Shown: positions 47,826-56,758, counted from the first letter of the stretch. The stretch is 64,000 bases of DNA from Actinomycetota bacterium (GCA_018268465.1 JAFDWN010000037.1:43239-107238), one strand, 5' to 3'. Translations and numbers: made by a program. The notes: generated by a model from the sequence alone, not told the origin.

Positions 47826-49312
47826 GACACTTCCCTGTGGTCGACGGCTTGGGTGGCTTCTTTTGCGGCGGCGCGGATTCCGCCGTGCACGATTGTTTCG
47901 AGGAGGTCGGCGACCCGGTTGCTGAACGCGGCGTGCGCAACCAGATCGTCGGGTAGGAATCCGCCGCGCAGAACCGCGAGTGCGTGGTCGCGCGCTCCGT
48001 GGGCGCCGCGGGTGGCCTCCGCCAACCGGCCTCGGGCGGGTTCACGAACCGCCGCGGCCTCGGGGCCTGGGTCGAATCCCGGCGGTGGAGCCACCGCTGC
48101 GATCCATCCGGCGACCGTCAACGCGAGGAGATGGGGCACGCGGCCCGCACGCAGTGCGATCAGGGCGGGTTCGGGAATGCGCTGCAGCAGTTTCACCGAT
48201 CCGTCGGTCCCCACCTGCGAGGTCCGGTGGCCCAGTGCGGCATTGGCCCACCGGTGCGACAGCGAGTCGAGGTAGGCCTCGACGGCGAAGTCGCGGGGCA
48301 GTTCGACGGTGGGCAGGTACTCACCGGCAATGCAGGCGTGCACGGCGTCGCGGACGAAGTCCTGCGCCCACGCGTCGGCGATGGTCGCGCGGCCGTCCAG
48401 GATTCCGAGGTAGGCGATCAGCGAATGCGATCCGTTGAGCAGGCGAAGTTTGACGAGCTCGTAGGATTCGACCTCGTCGCTCATCACGACGCCGGCACGA
48501 TCCCATGCGGGCCGACCGGCGGCGAAGTCGTCTTCGAGCACCCACATGGTGAAGTCCTCCGCGGGTACTGGACAGCGGTCGTCGACGCCGAGTAACTCGC
48601 CGATGTCGGCGATCGTTCGGTCGGTGGTGGCGGGCACGATGCGGTCGACCATCGAGTTCGGGAAGGCGACGTGGTTGGCGACGAAGCTCAGCACGTCGTT
48701 CGGGGCGCCGCTGGCATGCAGGTATTCGGTGAGGACGGCACGCGTCGCGTCTCCGTTGGATTGGAGGTTGTCGCAGGACAACACGGTGATCGGCGCTCCC
48801 GACGCCGCGCGGATGCTCAGCCCTCTCGCGATCAGCCCGATCGTGCTGCGTGGGTGACCGGGGTCGGCGATATCGGCACGCACGTCGGCGAGGTCGTGAT
48901 CGAGAGCGCCGTTCCGCGGGGATCGGCAGTAGCCCACTTCGCTGACGGTGAGGGACAGAATGCGGTGCGCCGGGTTGGCGACCGCCGACACGAAGGCGGC
49001 GGGATCGTCCGTGAGTACGCCGAGTCCGCGGTGCACGTCCACGACGCCGGCACGGCGGCCCTTGTCGGAGAATTCGAGGATCGAGTAACGCCCTTCTTGG
49101 CCGGCCATGGCCGCCACGACGTCTCGCGAGCGGTTCGCAAATCCGTAGATGCCCCAATCCCCTGCCTCGGCTGCCAGGGCCGTCGCGGTGTAGACCGCGG
49201 CATGAGCGCGGTGGAAGTTACCCAGGCCCAGGTGCACGATGCCCGCGGTGTCGCCGGCCGATGCGCCGAGCAGCGCACCAGTTGGTGTGGTGTGGCGTGC
49301 CAGTCGCTGCAT
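47822..49312 (-). CDS. uxuB: Mannitol-dehydrogenase-family oxidoreductase, probably fructuronate reductase
   Basis: A 496-residue polyol/uronate dehydrogenase. The N-terminal Rossmann region IVHLGLGNFHRAHAA and the catalytic Lys-Asn-His set in VKLRLLNGSHSLIAYLG are diagnostic of the mannitol/fructuronate/tagaturonate group. Next to a D-mannonate dehydratase it most likely reduces D-fructuronate to D-mannonate. It is the first gene of the operon; GAGAGGA precedes the ATG and the divergent IclR gene is 163 bp away. Confidence 0.9.
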   Translation of the reverse strand: MQRLARHTTPTGALLGASAGDTAGIVHLGLGNFHRAHAAVYTATALAAEAGDWGIYGFANRSRDVVAAMAGQEGRYSILEFSDKGRRAGVVDVHRGLGVLTDDPAAFVSAVANPAHRILSLTVSEVGYCRSPRNGALDHDLADVRADIADPGHPRSTIGLIARGLSIRAASGAPITVLSCDNLQSNGDATRAVLTEYLHASGAPNDVLSFVANHVAFPNSMVDRIVPATTDRTIADIGELLGVDDRCPVPAEDFTMWVLEDDFAAGRPAWDRAGVVMSDEVESYELVKLRLLNGSHSLIAYLGILDGRATIADAWAQDFVRDAVHACIAGEYLPTVELPRDFAVEAYLDSLSHRWANAALGHRTSQVGTDGSVKLLQRIPEPALIALRAGRVPHLLALTVAGWIAAVAPPPGFDPGPEAAAVREPARGRLAEATRGAHGARDHALAVLRGGFLPDDLVAHAAFSNRVADLLETIVHGGIRAAAKEATQAVDHREVS

Positions 49313-49330
49313 GCCCGTCCTCTCGAATTG

Positions 49331-49388
49331 CGTGAACCCGGTCCGTCAGCGTTCCGTATTATGAACCGATTGTGTCGTAATGCGAACC
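49331..49388. promoter_or_regulatory. Candidate IclR operator in the divergent promoter region
   Basis: Three GAACC cores lie at 49334-49338, 49363-49367 and 49384-49388. The last two sit in related 13-mers, CGTATTATGAACC and CGTAATGCGAACC (10 of 13 identical), whose starts are 21 bp apart, two helical turns. The segment is more AT-rich than its surroundings and separates uxuB from the IclR gene. Confidence 0.45.
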
Positions 49389-49475
49389 ACACTGACATGC
49401 CCGTGCAGATGTGTCAAGGGTCACTGCGCCTGATGTGCCAAGATCTCCGTTACGGCCGTGCAGCAGAGGGGGCGG

Positions 49476-50282
49476 ATGAGCAGCGAACGCACCGACCCCC
49501 CAGTGGGCAGTGTCGACAAAGCGCTCGCGTTGATCGAACTGCTCGCCGAAGCCGGGCCCGACGGGATGGCCCTACGCGACGTGGTCGAGGCCAGCGGATT
49601 CAACAAGGCATCGGCGCATCGCACGCTGCAGGCGCTTCAACACCGAGGTTTCGCCGAGCAGGACACTGACCAGCGTTATCGACTGGGTTCGCGGCCGGCA
49701 CTGCTGGTCGCGCGATTCCAGCGCGAGGAGAACCTGCCGACGCTGTTTCGTCCCGCGCTACTCGCCATCTGCCAGGAGGTGCAGGAACTCGTGCACCTGG
49801 GCATTCTCGAGGGCCGCAACGTGCTCTACCTCGACAAGGTGGAACCCGACCACACGCTGCGGGTGTGGTCGCGCGTCGGCCGTCAGGTCAGCGTGTTGAC
49901 GACCGCGTTGGGCCGCGCCATGGTGGCCGGTGAGGGCACCTCCGATGCGCAGCTCTCGGTCTACACCGCCGAGGCCGATTCCGCTGTCGCCGAGAAGTTC
50001 CGCCGCGCCGTGCAGGATGCGCGCGTACATGGCTACGCCGCCGAGCGCGAGGAGAACGAGGCCGGGATCTGTTGTGTCGGAGTGGCATTGACGAGAACGA
50101 CGGGCCGATCCGTCGCGGTGAGCATCACCGGGCCGAGCGACCGGATGGGGGCCGGTCGACTCGACGAATTGGGACGACGTCTGCGTGAGGTACTCCGCGA
50201 CTCCGCACCGCCGGGTTTCACCGTCGCACCCGCCAGCGACACCGACCGGAAGGTCGATGTGGGGGTCCCGGGTCGCGCGTGA
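49476..50282 (+). CDS. IclR-family transcriptional regulator
   Basis: A 268-residue regulator: an N-terminal winged helix (SVDKALALIELLAEAGPDG, ASGFNKASAHRTLQALQHRGF) and a C-terminal effector domain with NVLYLDKVEPDHTLRVWSRVG, TALGRAMVA and the ENEAGICCVGVAL loop that holds effector in IclR, KdgR and GntR-like sensors. Divergent from the sugar-acid operon, so it is probably its regulator, with KDG or a hexonate as effector (inference). ATG 49476 has GAGGGGG upstream; GTG 49458 is an alternative. Confidence 0.9.
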   Translation: MSSERTDPPVGSVDKALALIELLAEAGPDGMALRDVVEASGFNKASAHRTLQALQHRGFAEQDTDQRYRLGSRPALLVARFQREENLPTLFRPALLAICQEVQELVHLGILEGRNVLYLDKVEPDHTLRVWSRVGRQVSVLTTALGRAMVAGEGTSDAQLSVYTAEADSAVAEKFRRAVQDARVHGYAAEREENEAGICCVGVALTRTTGRSVAVSITGPSDRMGAGRLDELGRRLREVLRDSAPPGFTVAPASDTDRKVDVGVPGRA

Positions 50283-50298
50283 TCACGCGTTCAAGGTC

Positions 50299-50529
50299 TC
50301 AATCGCTGACTGCCTCCGCGATCATCGCGGCGATCTGATCGGCACCGGCATCCGCGGTATCGATGACCTCCGCTTCGTCGTGCAGCCACATGCGGGCCGC
50401 CTCGGCGTAGGGCTCCAGTTGTCGGAATCGGAACGCGGAAGGACCCCTATCGGTGTCGCTTTCGATGCGCCGACGGAGCGTTTCCCGGTCGGTGTCGACC
50501 GACGTCTCCGTGACGTCGACCGACCCGTC
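50299..50529 (-). pseudogene. C-terminal remnant of a P-loop kinase-like ATP-binding protein
   Basis: The last ~75 residues of a minus-strand frame look like the end of small ATP-binding/kinase proteins: DTDRETLRRRIESDTDR (lid-type arginines), an RFRQLEPYAEAARMWLHD helix and EVIDTADAG. There is no P-loop or N-terminal half, and upstream sequence in the frame turns into low-complexity text that overlaps the next gene's start region. I read it as a decayed gene stub; a short real gene cannot be excluded. Confidence 0.4.
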
Positions 50530-50573
50530 GGGGTGCCCCCTCGCGGCGCTGGGCCGATCCGACGTTTGCGAGG

Positions 50574-52127
50574 ATGAGTTCCGTGACCGGGCCATCGCCT
50601 CCGCCGGACGCGCCGTCGGGTCCGCCACCACGTCCCGATCTCGGCGCCAATGCCGCCGCGGCACTGGTGGTCCTGTCATCGGCGGCGGTGCTGGTGGTGG
50701 AGATCACCGCGCTGCGCCTGTTGGCTCCCTACCTCGGCCTCACTCTCGAGACCAGCACTCTGGTCATCGGAATTGCCTTGGCGGCAATAGCTCTCGGATC
50801 CTGGGCCGGTGGCCGCATGGCCGACCGAACTGATCCGCGCAAGCTCATCGGCTCCGCGCTCGGCGGATCGGGCGCCGTCGTCGCGCTCACTCCGTCGATG
50901 CTGCGCATGGCGGCGGAATGGGCGCCGCCGCTGCTGCTCATCGTGGCTTCGCTGACCATCCTCATTCCCGGCGCGCTGCTGTCCGCGGTGACACCGATGG
51001 TGACAAAGCTGCGCCTGACCACACTCGACCAGACGGGAACGGTCGTGGGACAACTGTCCGGGCTGGCCACGGTGGGCGCCATCGCCGGCACTGTCCTCAC
51101 CGGCTTCGTCCTGATCTCGCGGTTGCCGGTGAGCGCCATCCTGATCGGACTCGGGGCGCTGCTGGTGGCCGGCGGAGCCGTCGTCGAATGGCGAATGCGC
51201 CGATGGAACCGCGTCAACGCCGCCGGACTCGCGCTGATCATCGCCGTCGGCGGCCTCGCCAGCTACGTCGCGCCCGGCGGCTGCGACGTCGAAACCAAGT
51301 ACCACTGTGTGCGAGTCGTGACCGACCCGGATCGTGGTAGCGGCGCCACGCTCGTCCTGGACGGGTTGAACCACTCCTATGTCGACCTCGACGATCCCAC
51401 CCGGCTGCAGTTCACCTACGTTCGCGCGTTCGCGGCGGCGGTCGACGCGGCGTTTCCCGCCGGCCAACCGGTGAAGGCGTACCACCTCGGCGGCGGGGGG
51501 CTCACCTTCCCGCGGTATCTCGCTGCCACCCGGCCCGGGACGCGCAGCGTCGTCGCCGAAATCGACGAGGGTGTGGTGCGCACCGACCGTGGCCGGCTCG
51601 GCCTGGCGTCGGCAACGGACATCGACGTCCGCGTCGAGGACGGCAGGCTCGGGCTGCGGCGACTGGAAGCGGGCAGCAGAGACCTGATCGTGGGCGACGC
51701 GTTCGGCGGCGTCAGTGTGCCATGGCATCTCGCCACCACCGAGGCGCTCGCCGATGTACGCCGGGTGCTCAACGACGACGGGGTGTATGTCGCCAACCTC
51801 ATCGACTACGGCGAGATGGCATTCGTGCGCGCCGAAATCGCCACTGTCCTAGAGAACTTCGACTACGTCATGCTCGCCGGCGAACCCCGCGACCTGGGTA
51901 TCGGCCCGGTGGCCGCCCCCGACGGGGGCAACGTCGTGGTCGTGGCCGCCAACCGGCCACTCGACACCCGCGCCCTGCAGAAGGCACTGAGCGGTTGGAG
52001 TACGGGCTGGACGATCCTGGACGGCGACGCGCTGCGCGGTTGGATCGGTACTGCCGAGACGCTCACCGACGACTACGCACCCGTCGATCAGCTCCTCACA
52101 CCGGCCCGGGCGCGCGGCGCGCGGTAG
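50574..52127 (+). CDS. Membrane-fused spermidine synthase-like protein
   Basis: A 517-residue protein. Residues ~25-235 are a hydrophobic domain of several helices (VVLSSAAVLVVEITALRLLAP, STLVIGIALAAIALGSWAGG, and others). Residues ~240-517 are a spermidine-synthase-type methyltransferase fold, with YHLGGGGLTFPRYLA in place of the usual GGGEG loop and VGDAFGG where polyamine synthases have an Asp-rich catalytic stretch. M. tuberculosis SpeE has the same membrane fusion. The altered motifs leave real aminopropyl transfer in doubt. It is convergent with an amine oxidase. Confidence 0.82.
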   Translation: MSSVTGPSPPPDAPSGPPPRPDLGANAAAALVVLSSAAVLVVEITALRLLAPYLGLTLETSTLVIGIALAAIALGSWAGGRMADRTDPRKLIGSALGGSGAVVALTPSMLRMAAEWAPPLLLIVASLTILIPGALLSAVTPMVTKLRLTTLDQTGTVVGQLSGLATVGAIAGTVLTGFVLISRLPVSAILIGLGALLVAGGAVVEWRMRRWNRVNAAGLALIIAVGGLASYVAPGGCDVETKYHCVRVVTDPDRGSGATLVLDGLNHSYVDLDDPTRLQFTYVRAFAAAVDAAFPAGQPVKAYHLGGGGLTFPRYLAATRPGTRSVVAEIDEGVVRTDRGRLGLASATDIDVRVEDGRLGLRRLEAGSRDLIVGDAFGGVSVPWHLATTEALADVRRVLNDDGVYVANLIDYGEMAFVRAEIATVLENFDYVMLAGEPRDLGIGPVAAPDGGNVVVVAANRPLDTRALQKALSGWSTGWTILDGDALRGWIGTAETLTDDYAPVDQLLTPARARGAR

Positions 52128-52194
52128 ACGCCGCTGATACAGCATGACCTCCTGGGCGACGGGGTGCCGAGCGATCCGAAACGGTTTCCCCATC

Positions 52195-52216
52195 CGGGGT
52201 CCCGACTGAGACCCCG
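52195..52216. terminator. Hairpin between convergent genes
   Basis: CGGGGTC and GACCCCG form a 7-bp perfect stem with an 8-nt loop between the spermidine-synthase-like gene and the convergent amine oxidase. There is no U-tract, so a terminator role is tentative. The rest of the 205-bp gap shows nothing clear. Confidence 0.35.
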
Positions 52217-52332
52217 TTGATATGGGAGTCTGCGATCAGAACGACGATTTCGGTTCAAAGCCATTGAACTACAACACTATCCAGCGTGATCTAGCGAGCG
52301 GTGGCCGATGTCCATCGCAAGTCCACCGTGGC

Positions 52333-53664
52333 CTACTCTGTCGAGTTCCCGCCTGATACCAAGAGTCGACCGGCGCGACGGCCACTAGCGTACGCGCCGT
52401 CGGCATAGCCGGGCCGCGCGCTGCTGGTGTGCTCGCCCGCGAACAGCAGCCGACCGTGCGCCGGTTCGGCGAGCACGTCGAACATCGTCGGGTCGGCGCC
52501 GGGCGGGCACTGCGTGTAGGCGCCGCGGGTGCAGGGGTCGGTCGTCCATGACGTCACTGCCGACGCGACCGGTTCGGGAACCGGGCGCCCGAAAACCTCT
52601 GCCAACAAAGCCTTCAACCAATCGACGGCCTGCGCAGGAGGACGGGCGAGCACGTGGGGCGTGTTGGTGTGAAACAAGTGCGCACACAACACCGGACCCG
52701 CTGCGAATGCGTCGAGATCGAATACCCAGATCGAAGGCTCGTCCTCATCGGAGGGATACACGATGAGATGCGAGATGCCGTCGTCGCGCCAGAAGGCCGA
52801 CTCGAAAGCGAGCGCGATCTTCTCGTAGCGGCCGAACCCCAGGGCGTCGACGGCCCGCTGCATCGGTGCGGGCAGCGGCGGATCGAATATCGGGCTGCCC
52901 TCCTTGAGGACGCCGAGGGGCACGGCGACGACCACGTGGGAACCGGCTTCGTGCGAGCCATCCGCGCATGCAGCGCGGATCCCGCCGGCCTCGACCTCGA
53001 TCGAGGCCACCTCCGCACCCAGGCGGATGTTCAGTCCAGTCGCCAGCTGAGTTACCACTGTCAGGTACCCGTCGCGCGGAAGGTCGCCGAACAGCTCACC
53101 CTCGAACTCGTCGGCGAGTGAGATCCATTGCAGCGACTGGTTCTCGACGGTGTCCGCGGCGTTGGCCTCGAGCTCGGCCCGCAGCTCCTGGCGCAGCCGG
53201 CGCGCGACGGCGGGGCTCAGCCCGCGTTCCGCCAGGTAGGTTTCGACGGCGTCGTGCGCGGTCGCCGCCGGCCCCAGCCGCCGGCCGAGCGCCTCGACGG
53301 AGTCCCAGAAGGCGGCGGTCTCGGTCTGTGCGTAGAACTCGACCTCTGCGCGATCGAGTCGGCGACGCTCGGCCACGTCGAACGCCGACAGCGACGGAAG
53401 GGGGTTGCCTGCGTGCCGCGCGATACCGTGGTCGTCGCAGAAGGCGGTCAGCGGATTGCCGATGGGATGGTGAATCCAGGAGCCACCCATATCGACCGGC
53501 GTGCCGGCGAGATCGATGGTGTGCAGCCGCCCGCCGATGCGGTTGCGGGCTTCGAGCACGACGGCGTCGATCCCGGCCTGGCGCAGCGTCGATGCGGTGG
53601 CCAGCCCCGCGATCCCGGCGCCGACGACCACCACACGCTCGACGGGCCCGGCGATCTTATTCAT
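52333..53664 (-). CDS. FAD-dependent amine oxidase (monoamine/polyamine oxidase type)
   Basis: A 443-residue flavoprotein. The dinucleotide-binding motif is VVVVGAGIAGLATA (GxGxxG at 15-20), followed by the FAD-contact EARNRIGGRLHT and MGGSWIHHP. The C-terminal GRLLFAGEHTSSARPGYADGAYASGRRA closes the FAD site as in polyamine and monoamine oxidases. It should oxidise an amine to an aldehyde with peroxide release. It lies opposite a spermidine-synthase-like gene, hinting at a polyamine link. Confidence 0.9.
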   Translation of the reverse strand: MNKIAGPVERVVVVGAGIAGLATASTLRQAGIDAVVLEARNRIGGRLHTIDLAGTPVDMGGSWIHHPIGNPLTAFCDDHGIARHAGNPLPSLSAFDVAERRRLDRAEVEFYAQTETAAFWDSVEALGRRLGPAATAHDAVETYLAERGLSPAVARRLRQELRAELEANAADTVENQSLQWISLADEFEGELFGDLPRDGYLTVVTQLATGLNIRLGAEVASIEVEAGGIRAACADGSHEAGSHVVVAVPLGVLKEGSPIFDPPLPAPMQRAVDALGFGRYEKIALAFESAFWRDDGISHLIVYPSDEDEPSIWVFDLDAFAAGPVLCAHLFHTNTPHVLARPPAQAVDWLKALLAEVFGRPVPEPVASAVTSWTTDPCTRGAYTQCPPGADPTMFDVLAEPAHGRLLFAGEHTSSARPGYADGAYASGRRAGRLLVSGGNSTE

Positions 53665-53670
53665 CGGGCC

Positions 53671-53676
53671 ATTGTC
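53671..53676 (-). promoter_or_regulatory. Possible leaderless -10 box GACAAT for the amine oxidase
   Basis: GACAAT on the minus strand ends 6 nt before the ATG at 53664. Confidence 0.35.
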
Positions 53677-54448
53677 GCGCTACGCCGCAGGCGTCGGCAC
53701 CCAACTGCCGTACCGTTCGGGGCGCAAGGCGCACATTAGCTAAGGGCGAGCACGACACCCGGAGGGTTCTAAGCTGGCGCCGGACCGCCTACCCCGGCTC
53801 GGCTGCTACACCGCGCAGTGGCAGGACACCTGACCGCGCCGAAGGACTGGTCGAACTCCACCCAGCCACGTGAACACCAGGGCGTGACGCTCGTACCAAA
53901 ACGGTGGTCGCCCAATGGTTCGAACGCATTTCAGCGCCACGTCCGGGTCGCTCGTCCGATCTCATCCAGGCCTCAGCCTGGTTGCGCTGCCGGCGGCTCG
54001 CGACCACGGCCCCGGTGCGCACCCGGAATCGACGGACGACCCGACCGCGCACTCCCGAGCGTGAGCGCGGTTCGCGACGCTCAAATACTCTGTCGATTTC
54101 CGCGAGAAATGCTGTGACATTTCTGTGTGATGATCGGAATATTCATGTATCCTTCCGCCCGCTGTTGACAACGCTCTAACATGGGGAGCACCATAACCGA
54201 CACGGGGTTATGCCCCATTGGGGGGAGGATTTATCTTGGGCAGGAATTCACGCTAAATCTCGGGCTGCGCCGCCGCGCCGACGGCCGGCCATAACCGTGA
54301 CCTGTATTTCACCTTGTTCGGCCTTTCGGTGGTGCGCGCGATCCCAGCGGTTGAACAATTGATCTGAAATTCGATGGTCGTCGTTAATTCTGCCGACTGC
54401 GGCCACCCTGGTCAAAAATCGTCGACGCTGGAGAATGAAAGGGAAACC
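53677..54448. other. 772-bp intergenic stretch before the metacaspase operon
   Basis: I recognise no gene here. Up to ~54080 it is GC-rich with only short, low-complexity frames on both strands (for example 53818-54117 plus and 53789-54052 minus) that look like chance or decayed sequence. From ~54085 it turns more AT-rich than anywhere else nearby and holds the putative promoter, an inverted repeat and a strong unused Shine-Dalgarno-like GGGGGGAGG (54220-54228). If transcription begins near the TTGACA at 54165, the operon leader is ~250 nt. Confidence 0.6.
54165..54212 (+). promoter_or_regulatory. Putative promoter and operator of the metacaspase operon
   Basis: TTGACA (54165-54170) is a perfect -35 hexamer, but no good -10 box follows at 16-18 bp. 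Just downstream is a perfect inverted repeat CATAACC-n7-GGTTATG (54192-54212), a possible operator or RNA hairpin. Adjacent GGGG/CCCC runs could make alternative stems. Confidence 0.4.
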
Positions 54449-56752
54449 ATGCCCGTACCCATCGGCCCGCTGTTCGCGGGCGGGAATCAAGACATCACAA
54501 AAGACGGTTATGTCGTCAGTTATTGGCCGGACGCACACAACGATCTTTTACAGCGAGCGGGACTTCCTCCCGTCTATTACTGGCTGCCGCAGCAAGTCAC
54601 ATTGGCGAAAACCGCTGACGGCAACTACAAGTTCAGCATGATTCATTTTGTAGGGGTCCGTTCGAGTGATACGACCGTCGGCGAAACGAGCGCTGACAAT
54701 GAGGTCGCGGGAGGTCTCCTGACGTTCTCCACGGTGGCGGCCCCTCCCGCCGACGTGCTGCAACAAGCCCACAACGACCTCATCAACTGGGCGCGGGGAA
54801 ACGGCAGCCCGTACTGGAATTACGTGGGCAATCAACCACCGAACTTCACGTTTGTCCCCATCGTGAGCAATACGTGCACTCTTTCGAACACGTTGCCGGG
54901 CGCCGACGGTACGGTTCCTGCCGCCGCACCCGGGAAATCGGCACTCAATGGGAGCGCTCCACCGGCCATCACGACGACGCGCAGTTTCCTGCCGGTAGCA
55001 GTCGCGTCGCGAACGGTCCCGGCTACCTTCCGCGGCACCAACATCGACCCGATGTTGGTGAAGATGGACGGTCAGGGTCCAGGGACCATCGACCCGAACG
55101 CGGATAAGGCATTCAGTGGGCTGCTCGGCAGCATTCCGGCAGCCGTCGTCTACAACGGTTTCCACATGGGCACCGGCCCGTTATTCGTCACCGAGAACAT
55201 GATGATCCGCGTGGTGAGCCCGCTCATGACGCTGGACATCGTCGGCGACTGGTCGCGCGTGCAGAGCCATTTCTCGGCCGCCGCGCACGCCGGTGACATC
55301 TGGTGGGGCGCTGATATCAAGGCCCAGTTCGACAGCTTGCGCGAAAGCGGCGATATTCAGGTCAACATGTTCATAGATCAGTCGCTGCCGGGCGCCGACA
55401 AACTCCAGGACTACATGGATAAGCGCAGCGATATGGTTTTCCAGAAGTTCATGGACCTTGCCAAGCAGGCGATCTTCGATCCGGCGCCGTTCAACGAACA
55501 GCCGGCCCAGGCGTCGAATGGGTTTTTGGGCATCGGGGGCGGGGTTGCCATGAAATTGCGCAGGCAGCAGACCACGCTCACGCTGGATTACCACGAAACC
55601 CGCGAGATCGCTTACCTGCAACCGTTCCAGGTCACCGGGACGCTGGACGGCGTCGGCGATGCGATCCGTAGCGACCCGAGCAAGGAAAAGGTCTACTTCA
55701 TGACCGTCGACATCGGGGACTGGGACCGCAAGGTCGCTCGGATCGTGAAGCCGGTGGTCAATTGGCCGGATCCCGCCCAGCAGTGGGTCGGCGAGCCCGT
55801 CGCATTTCTCTCGGCTCAGGTCGGCTACCCGAATGCGCAGGGCGCGCTGCAGTGGGACGGCCATGTCTTCAATCCCACCGACGGCCCGGGTACACAATGG
55901 AACACCGCGGTTGCCATGAAGCAGCAGACCGATGTGACGAACGCCCCCGGCGGATGGGCGCCGGACAAAATGTTCGTCAAACGTCAGATTCATTTCACCG
56001 AACCACCCAGCCCCCTTGAGAACCCGATGGTCCGGATTCAGGTCGAGAAGAACATCGTCGATCTCGACGGCCCCGACATCGGCACGGCGGAAAACGACAT
56101 CACCCTGGAGGTACGGGTCGAGGAGGCGGGAACGCTCAGCGTCGGGCCGATCCTTCTAGGCGTTCAGCTCTCCGACAACACCCAATACGTCGAGGTGACG
56201 CTGCAGGCGGAAGGGAACACCGATGCCGGGCAACCTCGGGATCCCGTGAAGTTCGCCTTCGAATTCGCCGATCAGACCGCCCCGCGGTACTGGATGGTCT
56301 ACACGGGTCAGAAGACCTTCGTCCCCAAGTTCAAATACCAGGTGCACGTACTTGTGAAAGGGACGCTGTTCTCCCACGGGCAGGAGTGGTTCGGACCGTG
56401 GACCGAGAGCGGCGGAAGCGGCCCCCTGATGGTCAGCGTGCCCACGCCGACCGACCCCGGTGTCACCACCAAGGACCTGCCGCTATCGGCATTCGTGGCA
56501 CCGTCGACGGGGGGAAGTCCCGTTCGGCCGCCCGCATCCACTGGGCCACTACCTCCTCCGTCGACAGGACGGCCGGCGCCGGAGTATGCGGGCAGTAGGC
56601 CCGGCACCGCACCACCGCCGACGACCTACACGAAGGGCGCAGTCGGGGGCTGGAGCGCTACTCCGCCGGGCACATCGAAGGAAATGCCGGGTGAGGCATC
56701 CGATGCCGTCGCATTCACGGGCTTCGAGCCCGCGCATTCCGGGCGTCTGTGA
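54449..56752 (+). CDS. Unrecognised large protein, first gene of the metacaspase operon
   Basis: A 767-residue protein that I cannot place in a family. It has no signal peptide or membrane helix. The N-terminal ~100 residues include VYYWLPQQVTLAKTADGNYK and an AGGLLTFSTVAAPP strand pattern; the centre (~230-370) is mixed alpha/beta with the helix-like KLQDYMDKRSDMVFQKFMDL; ~440-640 looks like beta-sandwich sequence. The last ~95 residues are a Pro/Ser/Thr/Gly-rich disordered tail. GAAAGG precedes ATG 54449. It uses rare codons for a mycobacterium (CTT TTA at 54545-54550), suggesting transfer. The next gene starts 6 nt later. Confidence 0.85.
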   Translation: MPVPIGPLFAGGNQDITKDGYVVSYWPDAHNDLLQRAGLPPVYYWLPQQVTLAKTADGNYKFSMIHFVGVRSSDTTVGETSADNEVAGGLLTFSTVAAPPADVLQQAHNDLINWARGNGSPYWNYVGNQPPNFTFVPIVSNTCTLSNTLPGADGTVPAAAPGKSALNGSAPPAITTTRSFLPVAVASRTVPATFRGTNIDPMLVKMDGQGPGTIDPNADKAFSGLLGSIPAAVVYNGFHMGTGPLFVTENMMIRVVSPLMTLDIVGDWSRVQSHFSAAAHAGDIWWGADIKAQFDSLRESGDIQVNMFIDQSLPGADKLQDYMDKRSDMVFQKFMDLAKQAIFDPAPFNEQPAQASNGFLGIGGGVAMKLRRQQTTLTLDYHETREIAYLQPFQVTGTLDGVGDAIRSDPSKEKVYFMTVDIGDWDRKVARIVKPVVNWPDPAQQWVGEPVAFLSAQVGYPNAQGALQWDGHVFNPTDGPGTQWNTAVAMKQQTDVTNAPGGWAPDKMFVKRQIHFTEPPSPLENPMVRIQVEKNIVDLDGPDIGTAENDITLEVRVEEAGTLSVGPILLGVQLSDNTQYVEVTLQAEGNTDAGQPRDPVKFAFEFADQTAPRYWMVYTGQKTFVPKFKYQVHVLVKGTLFSHGQEWFGPWTESGGSGPLMVSVPTPTDPGVTTKDLPLSAFVAPSTGGSPVRPPASTGPLPPPSTGRPAPEYAGSRPGTAPPPTTYTKGAVGGWSATPPGTSKEMPGEASDAVAFTGFEPAHSGRL

Positions 56753-56758
56753 TCGGTC

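Noticed and set aside
53910-53935. GGTTCGAAC in the intergenic region as a possible tRNA-derived attachment site
   Set aside because: Only nine bases resemble the T-arm of the tRNA-Val at 61257-61331; flanking bases differ, so chance is more likely.
53789-54117. Overlapping small frames on both strands (87 and 99 aa)
   Set aside because: No ribosome site, no recognisable motif, low-complexity Arg/Ser/Pro content; treated as non-coding.
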